Positions 1-10,399 of a DNA stretch of 64,000 nucleotides are shown here, in pieces (the first letter of the stretch is position 1; every line of letters begins with the position of its first letter). The stretch lies in contig NZ_JAEQAZ010000001.1 of the NCBI RefSeq assembly GCF_016654115.1, forward strand, positions 62,001-126,000, in the 5' to 3' direction. The notes beneath the pieces are model-generated. The model was not told the DNA's origin. It saw nothing but the letters and a program-made list of their open reading frames with translations, and searched no databases. Source of the DNA: Streptomyces sp. MBT53 (lineage in GTDB: Bacteria > Actinomycetota > Actinomycetes > Streptomycetales > Streptomycetaceae). The translations under genes and the position numbers were made by a program.

Positions 1-1124
1 TCCATCCAGTGCCGCAGCACCCGCACGGTCTCCGCGACCAGGCCGTCCAGGTCCCGGTCGAAGGCGATGGGGTAGATGTCCTGGTACTTCTTCGGCGGGT
101 TCTCCGCGTACGCGATCGTCCCGTCGGGGCGGTGGTGGAACCACTCCGGGTGCTTGTCCACCCACGGGTGGTCCGGCGAGCACTGCAACGCGAAGTCCAG
201 CGCGATCTCCAGGCCCAGCTCACCGGCGCGCGCGACGAAGGCGTCGAAGTCCTCCAGCGTGCCCAGTCGCGGGTGGATCGCGTCGTGGCCGCCCTCGGGG
301 GAGCCGATCGCCCAGGGCACACCGACGTCCTCGGGCCCGGCGGACAGCGTGTTGTTCGGCCCCTTGCGGAAAGCCGTTCCGATGGGATGGATCGGCGGCA
401 GATACACCACGTCGAAGCCCATCGCCGCGATCGCGTCGAGTCGCCGCGCTGCCGTGCGGAACGTGCCGTGGGGCTCGGCGGCCGTGCCCTCGGAGCGCGG
501 AAAGAACTCGTACCAGGAGCCGTAGAGCGCCCGCTCCCGCTCCACCAGCAACGCGCGCGGCTCGGAGGCCGTCACCAACTCCCGTAGCGGATACCGCTCC
601 AGCGCCCCCTCCACCTCCGGCGTCAGCGCGGCCACGAACCGTGTCCCCACCGGCAGTGAGTCGTCGCGGAGCGTCTCCGCGGCGGCCAGTACCGCAGCCC
701 GTGCCGGTCCCTCGGGCACCCCGGTGGCGGCGCGCGCGTGCAGTTCCGCGCCCTCCTCCAGCATCAGACCGACGTCGATGCCGGCCGGGATCTTGATGCG
801 GGCGGCCCGGCGCCAGGTGGCGATGGGATCGCCCCAGGCCTCCACGACGTAGGACCAACGGCCTGTCGTGGCCGGGGTGACCTCGGCACCCCAGCGGTCG
901 CTGCCGGGGGCGAGTTCGCGCATCGGGGTCCACGGGCCGGGGCGGCCGTCGGGGTCGTGGAGAACGACGTTCGCGCCGATCGTGTCGTGGCCCTCGCGGA
1001 ACACGGTGGCGGTGACCTGGAACAGCTCGCCGACCACCGCCTTGGCCGGGCGCGCGCCGCTGTCCACGGCCGGGCGTACGTCGCGTACCGGAATGCGGCC
1101 GATCGGTGCCGGGGTCGCGTTCAT
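1..1124 (-). CDS. glgE: Alpha-1,4-glucan:maltose-1-phosphate maltosyltransferase, N-terminal part (3' end beyond window)
   Basis: The conceptual product (374 codons seen) has the N-terminal beta-sandwich domain of GlgE (residues about 10-200) and then enters the GH13 barrel, with YLPPIHPIG followed by FRKGPNN near residue 260. GlgE extends linear alpha-glucans by transferring maltosyl units from maltose-1-phosphate in the cytoplasmic trehalose-to-glucan route. The ATG at 1124-1122 is preceded by a strong GGAGGTGA seven bases upstream, which fixes the start. The catalytic acid residues lie beyond the left edge and cannot be checked. A glgX gene runs divergently 1.2 kb away, in keeping with a glucan-metabolism locus. 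The gene has no stop in the window, so it is partial, not broken. Confidence 0.93.
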   Translation of the reverse strand, partial: MNATPAPIGRIPVRDVRPAVDSGARPAKAVVGELFQVTATVFREGHDTIGANVVLHDPDGRPGPWTPMRELAPGSDRWGAEVTPATTGRWSYVVEAWGDPIATWRRAARIKIPAGIDVGLMLEEGAELHARAATGVPEGPARAAVLAAAETLRDDSLPVGTRFVAALTPEVEGALERYPLRELVTASEPRALLVERERALYGSWYEFFPRSEGTAAEPHGTFRTAARRLDAIAAMGFDVVYLPPIHPIGTAFRKGPNNTLSAGPEDVGVPWAIGSPEGGHDAIHPRLGTLEDFDAFVARAGELGLEIALDFALQCSPDHPWVDKHPEWFHHRPDGTIAYAENPPKKYQDIYPIAFDRDLDGLVAETVRVLRHWM

Positions 1125-1196
1125 GGGTCTCACCTCCGCCGTGCTCGTGGTCGGGCTGTTCACCCGGTGGGGGGCCAAGCTGCGCCGGAAGGGGGA

Positions 1197-1511
1197 CTAC
1201 CTTCCGGCCGGGGAACGCCGGTCGACGGTGACGGCGGCGGTGACGGGTGGCCCGCGGTGCACGACAGGCGTCGTACGGGGGCGTCCGTTCTGCTCCTGGA
1301 GGTACGAGCCCACGCTGCTGCTCAGATAGCGTTCGGCGGCTTCCGAGGCCTCGCGCGCGCAGCGCTTCCCCATCAGCACGCACAGGGTGTAGCCCGAGTC
1401 CTCGAAGGTGGCCCGCGCTGTCCGGTCGCCCGGCGACGCGAGCATCACGCGTTCCCACACCCGGTAGCGCCGCAGTTGGCGGGCCACTTCGGCTTTGGCG
1501 GGTAGCAGCAT
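1197..1511 (-). CDS. Small DUF5133-like protein
   Basis: A 104-residue protein beginning MLLPAKAEVARQLRRYRVWE, with the conserved stretch YTLCVLMGKRCAREA that resembles the short Streptomyces DUF5133 family; no function is known for it. I chose the ATG at 1511 because GAAGGTGA precedes it by about eight bases; an in-frame extension to 1613 has no comparable ribosome site. It lies 72 bp upstream of glgE on the same strand and may be cotranscribed with it. The last 30 residues are basic and low in complexity. Codon usage is typical of the region. Confidence 0.65.
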   Translation of the reverse strand: MLLPAKAEVARQLRRYRVWERVMLASPGDRTARATFEDSGYTLCVLMGKRCAREASEAAERYLSSSVGSYLQEQNGRPRTTPVVHRGPPVTAAVTVDRRSPAGR

Positions 1512-1809
1512 GGCGCTGTTCACCTTCCGCCTCGGCGGACCGCGTTTCCCGACCATCGGGGTGCGGCCGTGCGCGGAGCGGCATGGCTCCGGCACGGCAG
1601 TCGAGGCTTTCACTCATGGTGCACAGGTGATGACCAAGCGTCTTGTTGGATCTTCAACTACCTCATGGGTCGCTCGTGTTGCACGAATGGACTAACGCTC
1701 GCACTCTGGAGCTGACTCAGAAGCGATCAGTGCTCACGCTTCGTGTTCGGGGCCCCGGCCCCGCAGGGCGAGGGGAAGCGCGAGCTTCGCCGGTAGGGAG
1801 CCAACGAAG
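1512..1809. promoter_or_regulatory. Divergent intergenic region between the DUF5133-like/glgE genes and the ATPase-like/glgX genes
   Basis: About 300 bp without a convincing gene. It must carry the promoters of both divergent transcription units. It is noticeably less GC-rich around 1620-1700. GTTG-N6-CAAC at 1645-1658 is a short inverted repeat, too short to name an operator. AGGGAG around 1795 is a plausible ribosome site for the gene starting at 1810. Confidence 0.4.
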
Positions 1810-2309
1810 ATGAAGACCGCAGTGCCCTGCTACTACCACCTCGACGTGGAAGTCAGTCCGGAACGGGTCGGGCAGGTCGGGCGCATCCTGGCCGCCCATC
1901 TCCGCCTCTGGGACCTGGACGTTCTCGTGGACCCCGTCTGTCGCGGCGCCGAGCTGCTGCTGCGGGCCATCGACGAGCACGCCACGGACAAGGACACGTC
2001 GATCGAGCTCTGGTGGAACGGCCAGCACCTGATCACCGCCATCGGCGACAACGACCCCGATCTGCGCCCGGACCAGGATCTGCGTGCCTGTCTCGCCCGG
2101 ATCGCCGCGATGAGCGACGGCTGGGGCTGCTGCGCCACCGACACCGGAAGCAAGGTCATCTGGTTCTCGCAACGCGCCCCCAGCGGCGAACGCGTCCCGC
2201 GCGTCCCCACGACTCCCGCGCCGCGCCTGCGGGAGATGCTCCGGCTGCCCCGCGCGCTGCCGGCCGCGCTGCCGGCCCGCCCGGCGCGTGGCGTCCTGGA
2301 GGACGCCCG

Positions 2310-2313
<4 letters not shown>
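1810..2313 (+). CDS. Divergent HATPase-like regulatory protein, coupled to glgX
   Basis: A 167-residue protein resembling the small GHKL ATPase-domain (anti-sigma/SpoIIAB-like) proteins common in Streptomyces. The region [20 protein letters not shown] (about residues 64-83) matches the G1-box part of the fold, and [19 protein letters not shown] matches its C-terminal strands. The N-box helix that normally reads ELVTNA is [11 protein letters not shown] here, so the Mg-ATP-binding asparagine is not evident and the protein may not bind ATP. Its last codon overlaps the GTG start of glgX (GTGA), indicating translational coupling and a possible role in controlling glucan turnover. The role is inferred from context only. 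Confidence 0.6.
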
Positions 2314-4445
<2,132 letters not shown>

Positions 4446-4448
4446 GCG

Positions 4449-5252
4449 TCAGGGGGCGCCGCGCGAGGTCACCGTGAACTGGGCGCCGTCCGGGTCGCGC
4501 AGCACGGCCTCGTGGTCGTTCTCGCGCAGGATGCTCCCGCCGTACGAGGCCGCGACCCGCGCGCACGAGCGGATGTCCGAGACCGCGAAGTGGACCTGCC
4601 AGTGCGGGCGGACCGTCGGGTCGGGTGCCGCCTCCAGCGCGCCGGACTCGATCCGCGCCACGACGTTGCCGCCGCTGCGCAGGACGACCTCGCCGCCCTC
4701 GTACCGGACCTCGCAGCTCGCCGGGTCCGCCGACGCCCAGTCGAGGATCTCGCCGTAGAAGATCGCCGCGTCGAAGGCGTCCCGGGTGTGCAGGCGGACG
4801 AAGGCCGGGGCCGAGCGGCGCCAGGTCTCCCAGCCGCCCATGAGGTCGCCCTCCCAGATGCCGAAGGTCGCGCCGTCCCGGTCGGCGAGGAGGGCCGCGC
4901 GGCCGGGCGGGAAGGAGAGCGGGCCGACGGCGACCGTGGCGCCGCGCTCGCGGACCCGGGCCGCGGCCACATCCGCGTCGGGCACGGCGAAGTACGGCGT
5001 CCAGGCCACCGGGATCTGCCACATGGAGGCCACCGCGCCCAGGCCGGCCACCGGAATGTCGTTCGCCGTGGCGATCCGGAACTGGTCGCCGAGCCGGGCC
5101 GAGCGCCACTTCCAGCCGAACACGGCCTCGTAGAAGGCCTCGGTGGTCTCCACGTCGCGGCTCGTGAGACTCACCCAGCAGGGGGCGCCGAACATCGAAC
5201 GGGTGGAGACGGCGTCCGGCTCGCCGAGGGACGGATTCCTGTCGTGGTTCAT
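4449..5252 (-). CDS. VOC family protein with two glyoxalase-like domains
   Basis: A 267-residue protein with two tandem VOC (vicinal oxygen chelate) modules: residues about 15-130 (CWVSLTSRDVETTEAFYEAV) and about 140-260 (QVHFAVSDIRSCARVAASYG). This architecture is common in Streptomyces proteins annotated as hydroxylases or glyoxalase-like proteins, but the metal ligands are poorly conserved and no substrate can be named. The start is uncertain: ATG at 5252 gives a normal N-terminus but the nearest AGGAG is 17 bases upstream; an in-frame ATG at 5288 lies before that site. It converges on glgX with only three bases between stops and is divergent from the MarR gene. Confidence 0.8.
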   Translation of the reverse strand: MNHDRNPSLGEPDAVSTRSMFGAPCWVSLTSRDVETTEAFYEAVFGWKWRSARLGDQFRIATANDIPVAGLGAVASMWQIPVAWTPYFAVPDADVAAARVRERGATVAVGPLSFPPGRAALLADRDGATFGIWEGDLMGGWETWRRSAPAFVRLHTRDAFDAAIFYGEILDWASADPASCEVRYEGGEVVLRSGGNVVARIESGALEAAPDPTVRPHWQVHFAVSDIRSCARVAASYGGSILRENDHEAVLRDPDGAQFTVTSRGAP

Positions 5253-5366
5253 GGCAGTCGCGTTCCGATCTCCTGGACCGGCGGCCACCGGTCTCCTTCT
5301 CAGTGTCCAACCGGAATCGGTCCCGCTGCCTCCCGAGCGGGGGTCTTGACCATCCTTTTGGGTTAG

Positions 5367-5387
5367 TTACCTCTGCTAAAGAGGTAA
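5367..5387. promoter_or_regulatory. MarR operator: perfect inverted repeat over the promoter of the MarR/ABC operon
   Basis: TTACCTCT-GCTAA-AGAGGTAA is a perfect 8-bp inverted repeat with a 5-bp spacer. TAATCT at 5385-5390 overlaps the right arm and fits a -10 element; transcription would then begin at or next to the GTG at 5397, giving a leaderless mRNA. The position is what is expected for autorepression by the adjacent MarR protein. The -35 is not clear. Confidence 0.75.
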
Positions 5388-5396
5388 TCTCTGGGT

Positions 5397-5852
5397 GTGG
5401 AGACGGAGAACTTCCCGGAAGAGCTGGCCGACGCGCTCGTCGGTGTCCAGCGGCTGATCCGCAGGCGACTGCGCAGCGAGATGACCATGCCGCGCCTGCG
5501 CGGCGCCGATGTGGAGCTGCTGCGCCTGGTCGAGGTCCGGCCCGGCATCGGCATCTCGGAGGCGGCCAAGGAGCTGTTCCTCGCGAGCAACTCGGTGTCG
5601 ACCCTCGTCAACCAGCTCGTCCGGGACGGCTTCATGATCCGCGAGACGGACCCCGCCGACCGGCGCGCCGCCCGGCTCCAGCTCACCGAGACGGCCAAGA
5701 CCCGCCTCGGCGACTGGCACGCACGGCGCGCCGCTCTCGTCCGCACCCAGGTCGACCGTCTCGACCAGGCGGACCGGGACGCGCTGCGCGCGGCCATCCC
5801 GGCCCTGCACCAACTGGCCGTCAATCTGCACGAGGAGGCCGAGGACTCATGA
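5397..5852 (+). CDS. MarR family transcriptional regulator of the ABC exporter operon
   Basis: A 151-residue winged-helix regulator. The recognition-helix region is ISEAAKELFLASNSVSTLVN and the wing is RETDPADRRAARLQLTE, with the DxRxxR motif typical of MarR. Flanking helices form the dimer interface. The GTG start has no Shine-Dalgarno sequence but sits 6 nt after a TAATCT element, so leaderless translation is plausible. Its stop overlaps the ATG of the ABC ATPase gene (ATGA), so regulator and exporter are one operon, presumably repressed by the protein at 5367-5387 and induced by an exported compound. Confidence 0.92.
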   Translation: METENFPEELADALVGVQRLIRRRLRSEMTMPRLRGADVELLRLVEVRPGIGISEAAKELFLASNSVSTLVNQLVRDGFMIRETDPADRRAARLQLTETAKTRLGDWHARRAALVRTQVDRLDQADRDALRAAIPALHQLAVNLHEEAEDS

Positions 5853-6715
5853 CGCAGTCCGTCGACACCGCCACCGAGCGGTCCGCAGCCGTCAGCTGCA
5901 CCCGGCTCGCCTATTCCTTCGGCGAGACCACCGCGGTGGACGGGCTCGACCTGTCCGTGGGGGAGGGCGAGGTCTTCGGACTGCTCGGTCCCAACGGAGC
6001 CGGGAAGACCACGGCCATCCGCTGTATCACCACCCTGCTCCCGGTCCCGGCGGGCATGGTCCACGTCTTCGGCCACGACACGGCCAAGGAACAGATGTCG
6101 GTGCGCCGCATGCTCGGCTACGTCCCGCAGCAGCTGTCCGCCGACAGCGGGCTCACCGGTCGCGAGAACGTCGCTCTCTTCGCCCGCGTCTTCGACGTCC
6201 CGCGCAGAGAACGCGCCGCCCGCGTCGCCCAGGCACTGCGGGCCGTCGACCTCACCGACGCCGCCGACCGGCTCGCCAACACCTACTCCGGCGGCATGGT
6301 CCGCCGGCTCGAACTCGCGCAGGCGCTGGTCAGCGCGCCCCGCCTGCTCATCCTCGACGAGCCCACCATCGGCCTCGACCCGATCGCCCGCACCAGCGTG
6401 TGGGAGCACATCAACGCCGTGCGCGAGGCCACCGGCATGACCGTCCTGGTCACCACCCACTACATGGACGAGGCCGACCAGTACTGCGACCGCGTCGGCC
6501 TGATGCACCGCGGCCGTATCCGCGCCCTGGGCACCCCGGTCCAGCTCCGCGAGGGCCTCGGCGAACGCCGCCGCGCCGACGGCGCCCCCGCCACCGATCC
6601 GCTGCCCACCCTCGAGGACGTCTTCCGGGACATCGCCGGCAGCGGTCTCGAAGACTCGTCAGGAGGTTTCCGCGATGTCCGAAGCACCCGCCGCACCGCG
6701 AACCGCGTCGGCTGA
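5849..6715 (+). CDS. ABC transporter ATP-binding protein, DrrA/ABC-2 type
   Basis: A 288-residue nucleotide-binding subunit with Walker A GPNGAGKTT, Q-loop VPQQLS, signature YSGGMVRRLELAQAL, Walker B LLILDEPTIGLD and an H-loop in VTTHYMDEA. The C-terminal DrrA-type extension (LPTLEDVFRDIAG) is present. It energises the permease encoded next and probably exports a lipophilic drug or metabolite across the cytoplasmic membrane. The start overlaps the MarR stop by 4 bp, and the 3' end overlaps the permease gene by 41 bp. Confidence 0.93.
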   Translation: MTQSVDTATERSAAVSCTRLAYSFGETTAVDGLDLSVGEGEVFGLLGPNGAGKTTAIRCITTLLPVPAGMVHVFGHDTAKEQMSVRRMLGYVPQQLSADSGLTGRENVALFARVFDVPRRERAARVAQALRAVDLTDAADRLANTYSGGMVRRLELAQALVSAPRLLILDEPTIGLDPIARTSVWEHINAVREATGMTVLVTTHYMDEADQYCDRVGLMHRGRIRALGTPVQLREGLGERRRADGAPATDPLPTLEDVFRDIAGSGLEDSSGGFRDVRSTRRTANRVG

Positions 6716-7535
6716 CCCCGCCCGCGAATACGACCTGAATCTGCTGCTCACCCCGCCCCAACCCCGGTCCGGTTGGCGCCTGTTGCCCGCCCGCGTGATC
6801 GCGATGTGCGCGGTCGAACTCCAGAAACTCCGCCACGACCGCACCGAGTTGTACACCCGAGCCGTCCAACCGGCGCTCTGGCTGCTGATCTTCGGCCAGA
6901 CCTTCACCCGCATCAAGGCGATCCCCACCGGCGGCATCCCCTACATCGACTACCTGGCCCCGGGCATCATCGCCCAGTCCGCGATGTTCATCGCCATCTT
7001 CTACGGCATCCAGATCATCTGGGAACGCGACGCCGGCATCCTCAACAAGCTTCTCGTCACGCCCACCCCGCGCTCGGCGCTGATCACCGGCAAGGCCTTC
7101 GCGGCCGGAGTGAAGTCGCTCATCCAGGCCGTCGTCGTGGTCGTCATCGCGGCCGTTCTCGGAGTCGCGCTGACCTGGAACCCGCTGAAGCTGATCGGTG
7201 TCGGGGCGATCGTGATCCTCGGCTCGGCCTTCTTCTCCTGTCTGTCGATGACCATCGCCGGCATCGTGCTCAGCAGGGACCGGCTGATGGGTTTCGGACA
7301 GGCGATCACCATGCCGCTGTTCTTCGGTTCCAACGCCCTCTACCCGGTGGCGATCATGCCCGGGTGGCTGCAGGCGGTGAGCAAGGCGAACCCGCTCAGC
7401 TACGAAGTGGACGCCCTGCGCGGGCTGCTGCTCGGCACCCCGTCGCATGTCGGCACCGACTTCGCGGTCCTGCTGGTGGCCGCCGCGCTCGGTATCGCCG
7501 CCGCCTCCTCGCTCCTCGGACGGCTGGCCCGCTGA
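6675..7535 (+). CDS. ABC-2 type transporter permease, DrrB-like
   Basis: A 286-residue integral membrane protein with six predicted transmembrane segments (about residues 70-90, 100-120, 145-170, 180-205, 210-230 and 260-280). The ABC-2 signature region is GFGQAITMPLFFGSNALYPV and the family stretch PLSYEVDALRGLLLG follows. It forms the channel of the exporter with the preceding ATPase. AGGAGG lies just upstream of the ATG at 6675, within the ATPase gene. It is the last gene of the MarR-controlled operon. Confidence 0.92.
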   Translation: MSEAPAAPRTASADPAREYDLNLLLTPPQPRSGWRLLPARVIAMCAVELQKLRHDRTELYTRAVQPALWLLIFGQTFTRIKAIPTGGIPYIDYLAPGIIAQSAMFIAIFYGIQIIWERDAGILNKLLVTPTPRSALITGKAFAAGVKSLIQAVVVVVIAAVLGVALTWNPLKLIGVGAIVILGSAFFSCLSMTIAGIVLSRDRLMGFGQAITMPLFFGSNALYPVAIMPGWLQAVSKANPLSYEVDALRGLLLGTPSHVGTDFAVLLVAAALGIAAASSLLGRLAR

Positions 7536-7611
7536 TCTTGCCGGGGACGTGATGTGCGGCACGCCCCCGACCGCGGTTCGGTGGCCGAAAAGCGGATTGT
7601 TCCTGCGCACG

Positions 7612-7695
7612 GCTTGATCAGTGATCAAGCGGGCGAAAACGCTGGCCACAGCGCATTCTGCTCATTTGACAGTGCGCTGAGCACACAGATAGGAA
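7612..7695 (+). promoter_or_regulatory. Perfect 19-bp palindrome plus candidate promoter upstream of the 7725 gene
   Basis: GCTTGATCA-G-TGATCAAGC at 7612-7630 is a perfect 9-bp inverted repeat around a single base. TTGACA at 7666-7671 with TAGGAA at 7690-7695 (18-bp spacing) is a candidate housekeeping promoter. The palindrome lies about 35 bp upstream of the -35 element, a position suiting an activator or an upstream operator. The protein that binds it is unknown. Confidence 0.55.
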
Positions 7696-7724
7696 GCAGC
7701 TCTCTGAGGTCGAGAGGGTGCATT

Positions 7725-8240
7725 GTGTACGAGCCGAACGTGGTCGGGGACTGGCACGAGTACGACGAACATGCCGGTCTGCGTGTCCGCGTCCACAGCC
7801 TGGCGGCAGCCGAGCCGCCGCGCGGACGCGACGACGCCGCCGAAGGGCTGACGTATTTCACTCTCCGTGTCACCGTCGAGAACCGCGGCTCCCGGCATCT
7901 CGGCATCCATCTGGAGGACGGGCAGATCGACATCCGGGTCGGCCCGGACGGCGAGAGCGCCTTCATCGACTGGCGCAGCTCGCAGTTCATCGAGGGCTTC
8001 GACGTCTATCCGCTGCGCCGCGCCACCGCTGTGCTGTACGCGGCCGGCCCGGAGGCATCGCTGACCCAGGTCGACGTACAGGTGCAGCTGCGGGTCGAGG
8101 AGGAGTGGACCGAGCGGCGCCTGTGGGCGGGCGGGATCGGTCTGTGCGAGGAGGCCGTCGCGGCCGGTGCCGGGCGGGACGGCCTGGCGCACCAGGTGAG
8201 CAAGTTCCTTCGCGACCAGGCGGAGCCCGGCACCCCCTGA
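7725..8240 (+). CDS. Conserved hypothetical protein, beta-rich
   Basis: A 171-residue soluble protein that I recognise only as a conserved Streptomyces hypothetical (opening YEPNVVGDWHEYDEHAGL). The central part (YFTLRVTVENRGSRHLGIHL, about residues 45-64) looks like an immunoglobulin-like beta domain of the DUF4352 kind, but there is no lipobox or signal peptide. I chose the GTG at 7725 because GAGAGGG lies seven bases upstream and homologues typically begin there; longer in-frame versions to 7554 would cross the promoter. It is monocistronic and converges on hemC. Confidence 0.75.
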   Translation: MYEPNVVGDWHEYDEHAGLRVRVHSLAAAEPPRGRDDAAEGLTYFTLRVTVENRGSRHLGIHLEDGQIDIRVGPDGESAFIDWRSSQFIEGFDVYPLRRATAVLYAAGPEASLTQVDVQVQLRVEEEWTERRLWAGGIGLCEEAVAAGAGRDGLAHQVSKFLRDQAEPGTP

Positions 8241-8259
8241 GACCCGCGGGGCCGGGCTC
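8223..8259. terminator. Bidirectional hairpin between the 7725 gene and hemC
   Basis: GAGCCCGGC (8223-8231) and GCCGGGCTC (8251-8259) form a perfect 9-bp stem around a 19-nt loop that contains the stop codon of the plus-strand gene. It lies between two convergent genes. There is no U-tract, as is usual for actinomycete hairpin terminators. Confidence 0.6.
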
Positions 8260-8265
8260 TTCCGC

Positions 8266-9201
8266 TCAGTGCGGGATGCCGTCGATGATCTCGCGGGCGC
8301 CCTGCCGCAGCAGCGCCACCGCCACCGAGGTGCCGAGCGTCGCCGGGTCCAGCCGGCCCGCCCACTCGTGGGCGTTGAGCCGGGTCTTGCCGTCCGGGGT
8401 GAACACACAGGCGCGCAGCGACAGTTCACCGCTCCGGTCGACCTGGGCGTATCCGGCGATCGGGCTGTTGCAGTGCCCCTGGAGGACATGGAGGAACATG
8501 CGCTCCGCCGTCGCCTCACGATGCGTCTCGGGGTGACCGAGACCGCTGATCGTGTCGATGACGTCGGTGTCGCCCTCACGGCACTGCAGGGCGAGGATCC
8601 CCGCGCCGATCGGCGGCATCATCGCCTCGGCGGACAGCACCTCGGTGGCCACGTCCGTCCGGTCGATGCGCTCCAGGCCCGACATCGCGACCAGCAGCGC
8701 GTCCGCCTCGCCGGCCGCGAGCTTCTCCAGCCGCCGGTTCACGTTGCCGCGGAACGGCACGCACTGCAACTCCGGGTGCGTGGCGGCCAGTTGCGCGACC
8801 CGGCGGACCGACGAGGTGCCGATCCGGGTACCGGCGGGCAGCTCGTCGAGGGTCAGCCCGCCCGGGTGGACCAGGGCGTCGCGGATGTCGTCCCGCTTGA
8901 GGAACGCGGCGAACGTCGTCCCGGCGGGCAGTGGCCGGTCGGCGGGCACGTCCTTCATGCAGTGCACCGCGAGATCCGCCTCACCCGCGAGCAGCGCGGC
9001 GTCCACCTCCTTGGTGAACGCCCCCTTGCCCTCGACGGCGGACAGATCGCCCATCCACTTGTCGCCGGTCGTCTTCACCGGCACGACCTCGGTGCGCACC
9101 TGTGGATGAAGGACGGCCAACTCGGCGCGGACACGCTCCACTTGGGCCAGCGCCATGGGCGAGTCGCGGGAGACGATTCGGATCAGTTCGGGCACGGACA
9201 T
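8266..9201 (-). CDS. hemC: Porphobilinogen deaminase (hydroxymethylbilane synthase)
   Basis: A 311-residue enzyme that joins four porphobilinogens into hydroxymethylbilane in tetrapyrrole synthesis. Family blocks: [10 protein letters not shown] at the N-terminus, [42 protein letters not shown] and [13 protein letters not shown]. The cysteine of HCNSP is the expected attachment site of the dipyrromethane cofactor. The start at 9201 gives the usual N-terminus; an upstream in-frame ATG at 9243 adds an unlikely basic extension. The gene stands alone here, away from other hem genes, and the sequence departs from the consensus HSLKDVP, so it may be a second copy or serve a secondary pathway. Confidence 0.93.
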   Translation of the reverse strand: MSVPELIRIVSRDSPMALAQVERVRAELAVLHPQVRTEVVPVKTTGDKWMGDLSAVEGKGAFTKEVDAALLAGEADLAVHCMKDVPADRPLPAGTTFAAFLKRDDIRDALVHPGGLTLDELPAGTRIGTSSVRRVAQLAATHPELQCVPFRGNVNRRLEKLAAGEADALLVAMSGLERIDRTDVATEVLSAEAMMPPIGAGILALQCREGDTDVIDTISGLGHPETHREATAERMFLHVLQGHCNSPIAGYAQVDRSGELSLRACVFTPDGKTRLNAHEWAGRLDPATLGTSVAVALLRQGAREIIDGIPH

Positions 9202-9274
9202 GCGAACACGATAGACCTTCCGACACGTCCCCCGACGCAGCACCGGTCAACTCAAACCCCTCGTACCCCCCGAA

Positions 9275-10282
9275 TCAGACAAGGGGCTCGCTGATCTCCA
9301 CGGCCCGCACCGCGGCGACCAGCGCCGTTTCGTCCCCCACGTCCAGGGCGGTGTCCGTGAACTTGATGACGTGTTCGTCGCCATGGGCGACAGCCCGTTC
9401 GAGCACCTCCTCGGCGGTGAGGCGCCGTGACGTCGTGTACCCGATCGGCTCACTCGGGGTGTACATCGCGGTGACCGCGGCCGACGCCGTCCACGCCGCC
9501 CGCAGGCTCGGTGCCCACAGCTCCCGGGGCAGCGCGTCGAGGGTCCGCAGCACCGCGTTGGGCGCTGTCGCCGCGTGCACCAGCATGGTCGGCTCGCCGT
9601 GCCCGTGCGTGGCGTAGCGGTGCGTGGCCGCACGCACCAACTCCGTGAGCCGCTCCCGCGCCGCGTCCGGATCGCTCACCTCGCCCGCCCAGAGAGGCAG
9701 TTGGCGTACGGCGTCCAGCCTGGCCCGGAAGCCGGCCGGCCCCTGGACGATCGGCGGCACGGCGTCGAGGGAGTCGGCGGCGCTGCGGCCACCGGGCAAC
9801 GGCGCGATGCCCGACACGGGCTGGTACCGCGCGGCCCAGTAGCCCAGACCGTGCGCGAGCTCCGTGAGCCGGGGCTCGTTCTCGTCCGCACCGAGGGCCC
9901 GTACGGCATGACCGACCCGGATGACGGGATGGGTGGCGCCCGCGGAGATCCCGGGCAGCAGACGCGGCCACCACACGGCGAGGACGCTCCGCCAGGGGTG
10001 TTCGGCGAGGGAGCGGGAGAAGTGGTCGATCCAGTCGGCGGCCCGGCGCGGATCACCCAGCGCCGAGGGCCAGTTGTCGTCCGTGACGGCGTCCACCGGA
10101 TCGGGGAAGTCCTCCAGCTTGTCCCGGTAGAGATCCAGCCAGTGGTGGACGGCCCCGGCCCGCCCGTGCGCGGCGAGCGCCTCGGCGACCATCGGGGCGT
10201 GATTGCTGAGCCAGCCGTTGCGCTCGGGTCCGGTGGAGTGCAGTCGTTGTAAGGCCTCTTCCAGCGTTCCGCTCGTGTCCAT
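9275..10282 (-). CDS. Questin oxidase family protein (DUF4243, AflY-like)
   Basis: A 335-residue protein of the questin oxidase/AflY family. Recognisable blocks are NGWLSNHAPMVAEALAAHGR near the N-terminus and FTDTALDVGDETALVAAV at the C-terminus, with scattered conserved histidines (HHWLDLY, LAHGLGYWAARY). Fungal relatives perform Baeyer-Villiger-type anthraquinone ring cleavage, but the bacterial proteins are mostly uncharacterised, so the substrate is unknown. ATG at 10282 is preferred over an upstream start at 10345 that adds a low-quality leader. It is not part of a visible biosynthetic cluster. Confidence 0.75.
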   Translation of the reverse strand: MDTSGTLEEALQRLHSTGPERNGWLSNHAPMVAEALAAHGRAGAVHHWLDLYRDKLEDFPDPVDAVTDDNWPSALGDPRRAADWIDHFSRSLAEHPWRSVLAVWWPRLLPGISAGATHPVIRVGHAVRALGADENEPRLTELAHGLGYWAARYQPVSGIAPLPGGRSAADSLDAVPPIVQGPAGFRARLDAVRQLPLWAGEVSDPDAARERLTELVRAATHRYATHGHGEPTMLVHAATAPNAVLRTLDALPRELWAPSLRAAWTASAAVTAMYTPSEPIGYTTSRRLTAEEVLERAVAHGDEHVIKFTDTALDVGDETALVAAVRAVEISEPLV

Positions 10283-10399
10283 GCCCAGCACGCTAGGTGC
10301 CACGGCGCGTGGGCAGATCGGACCGGAGACGGAGGAAGCTCCCACCTGTGGTCCTACACCTGAGGACCCATCACGGCCCGACCGGCGGGGTGCCCACGC

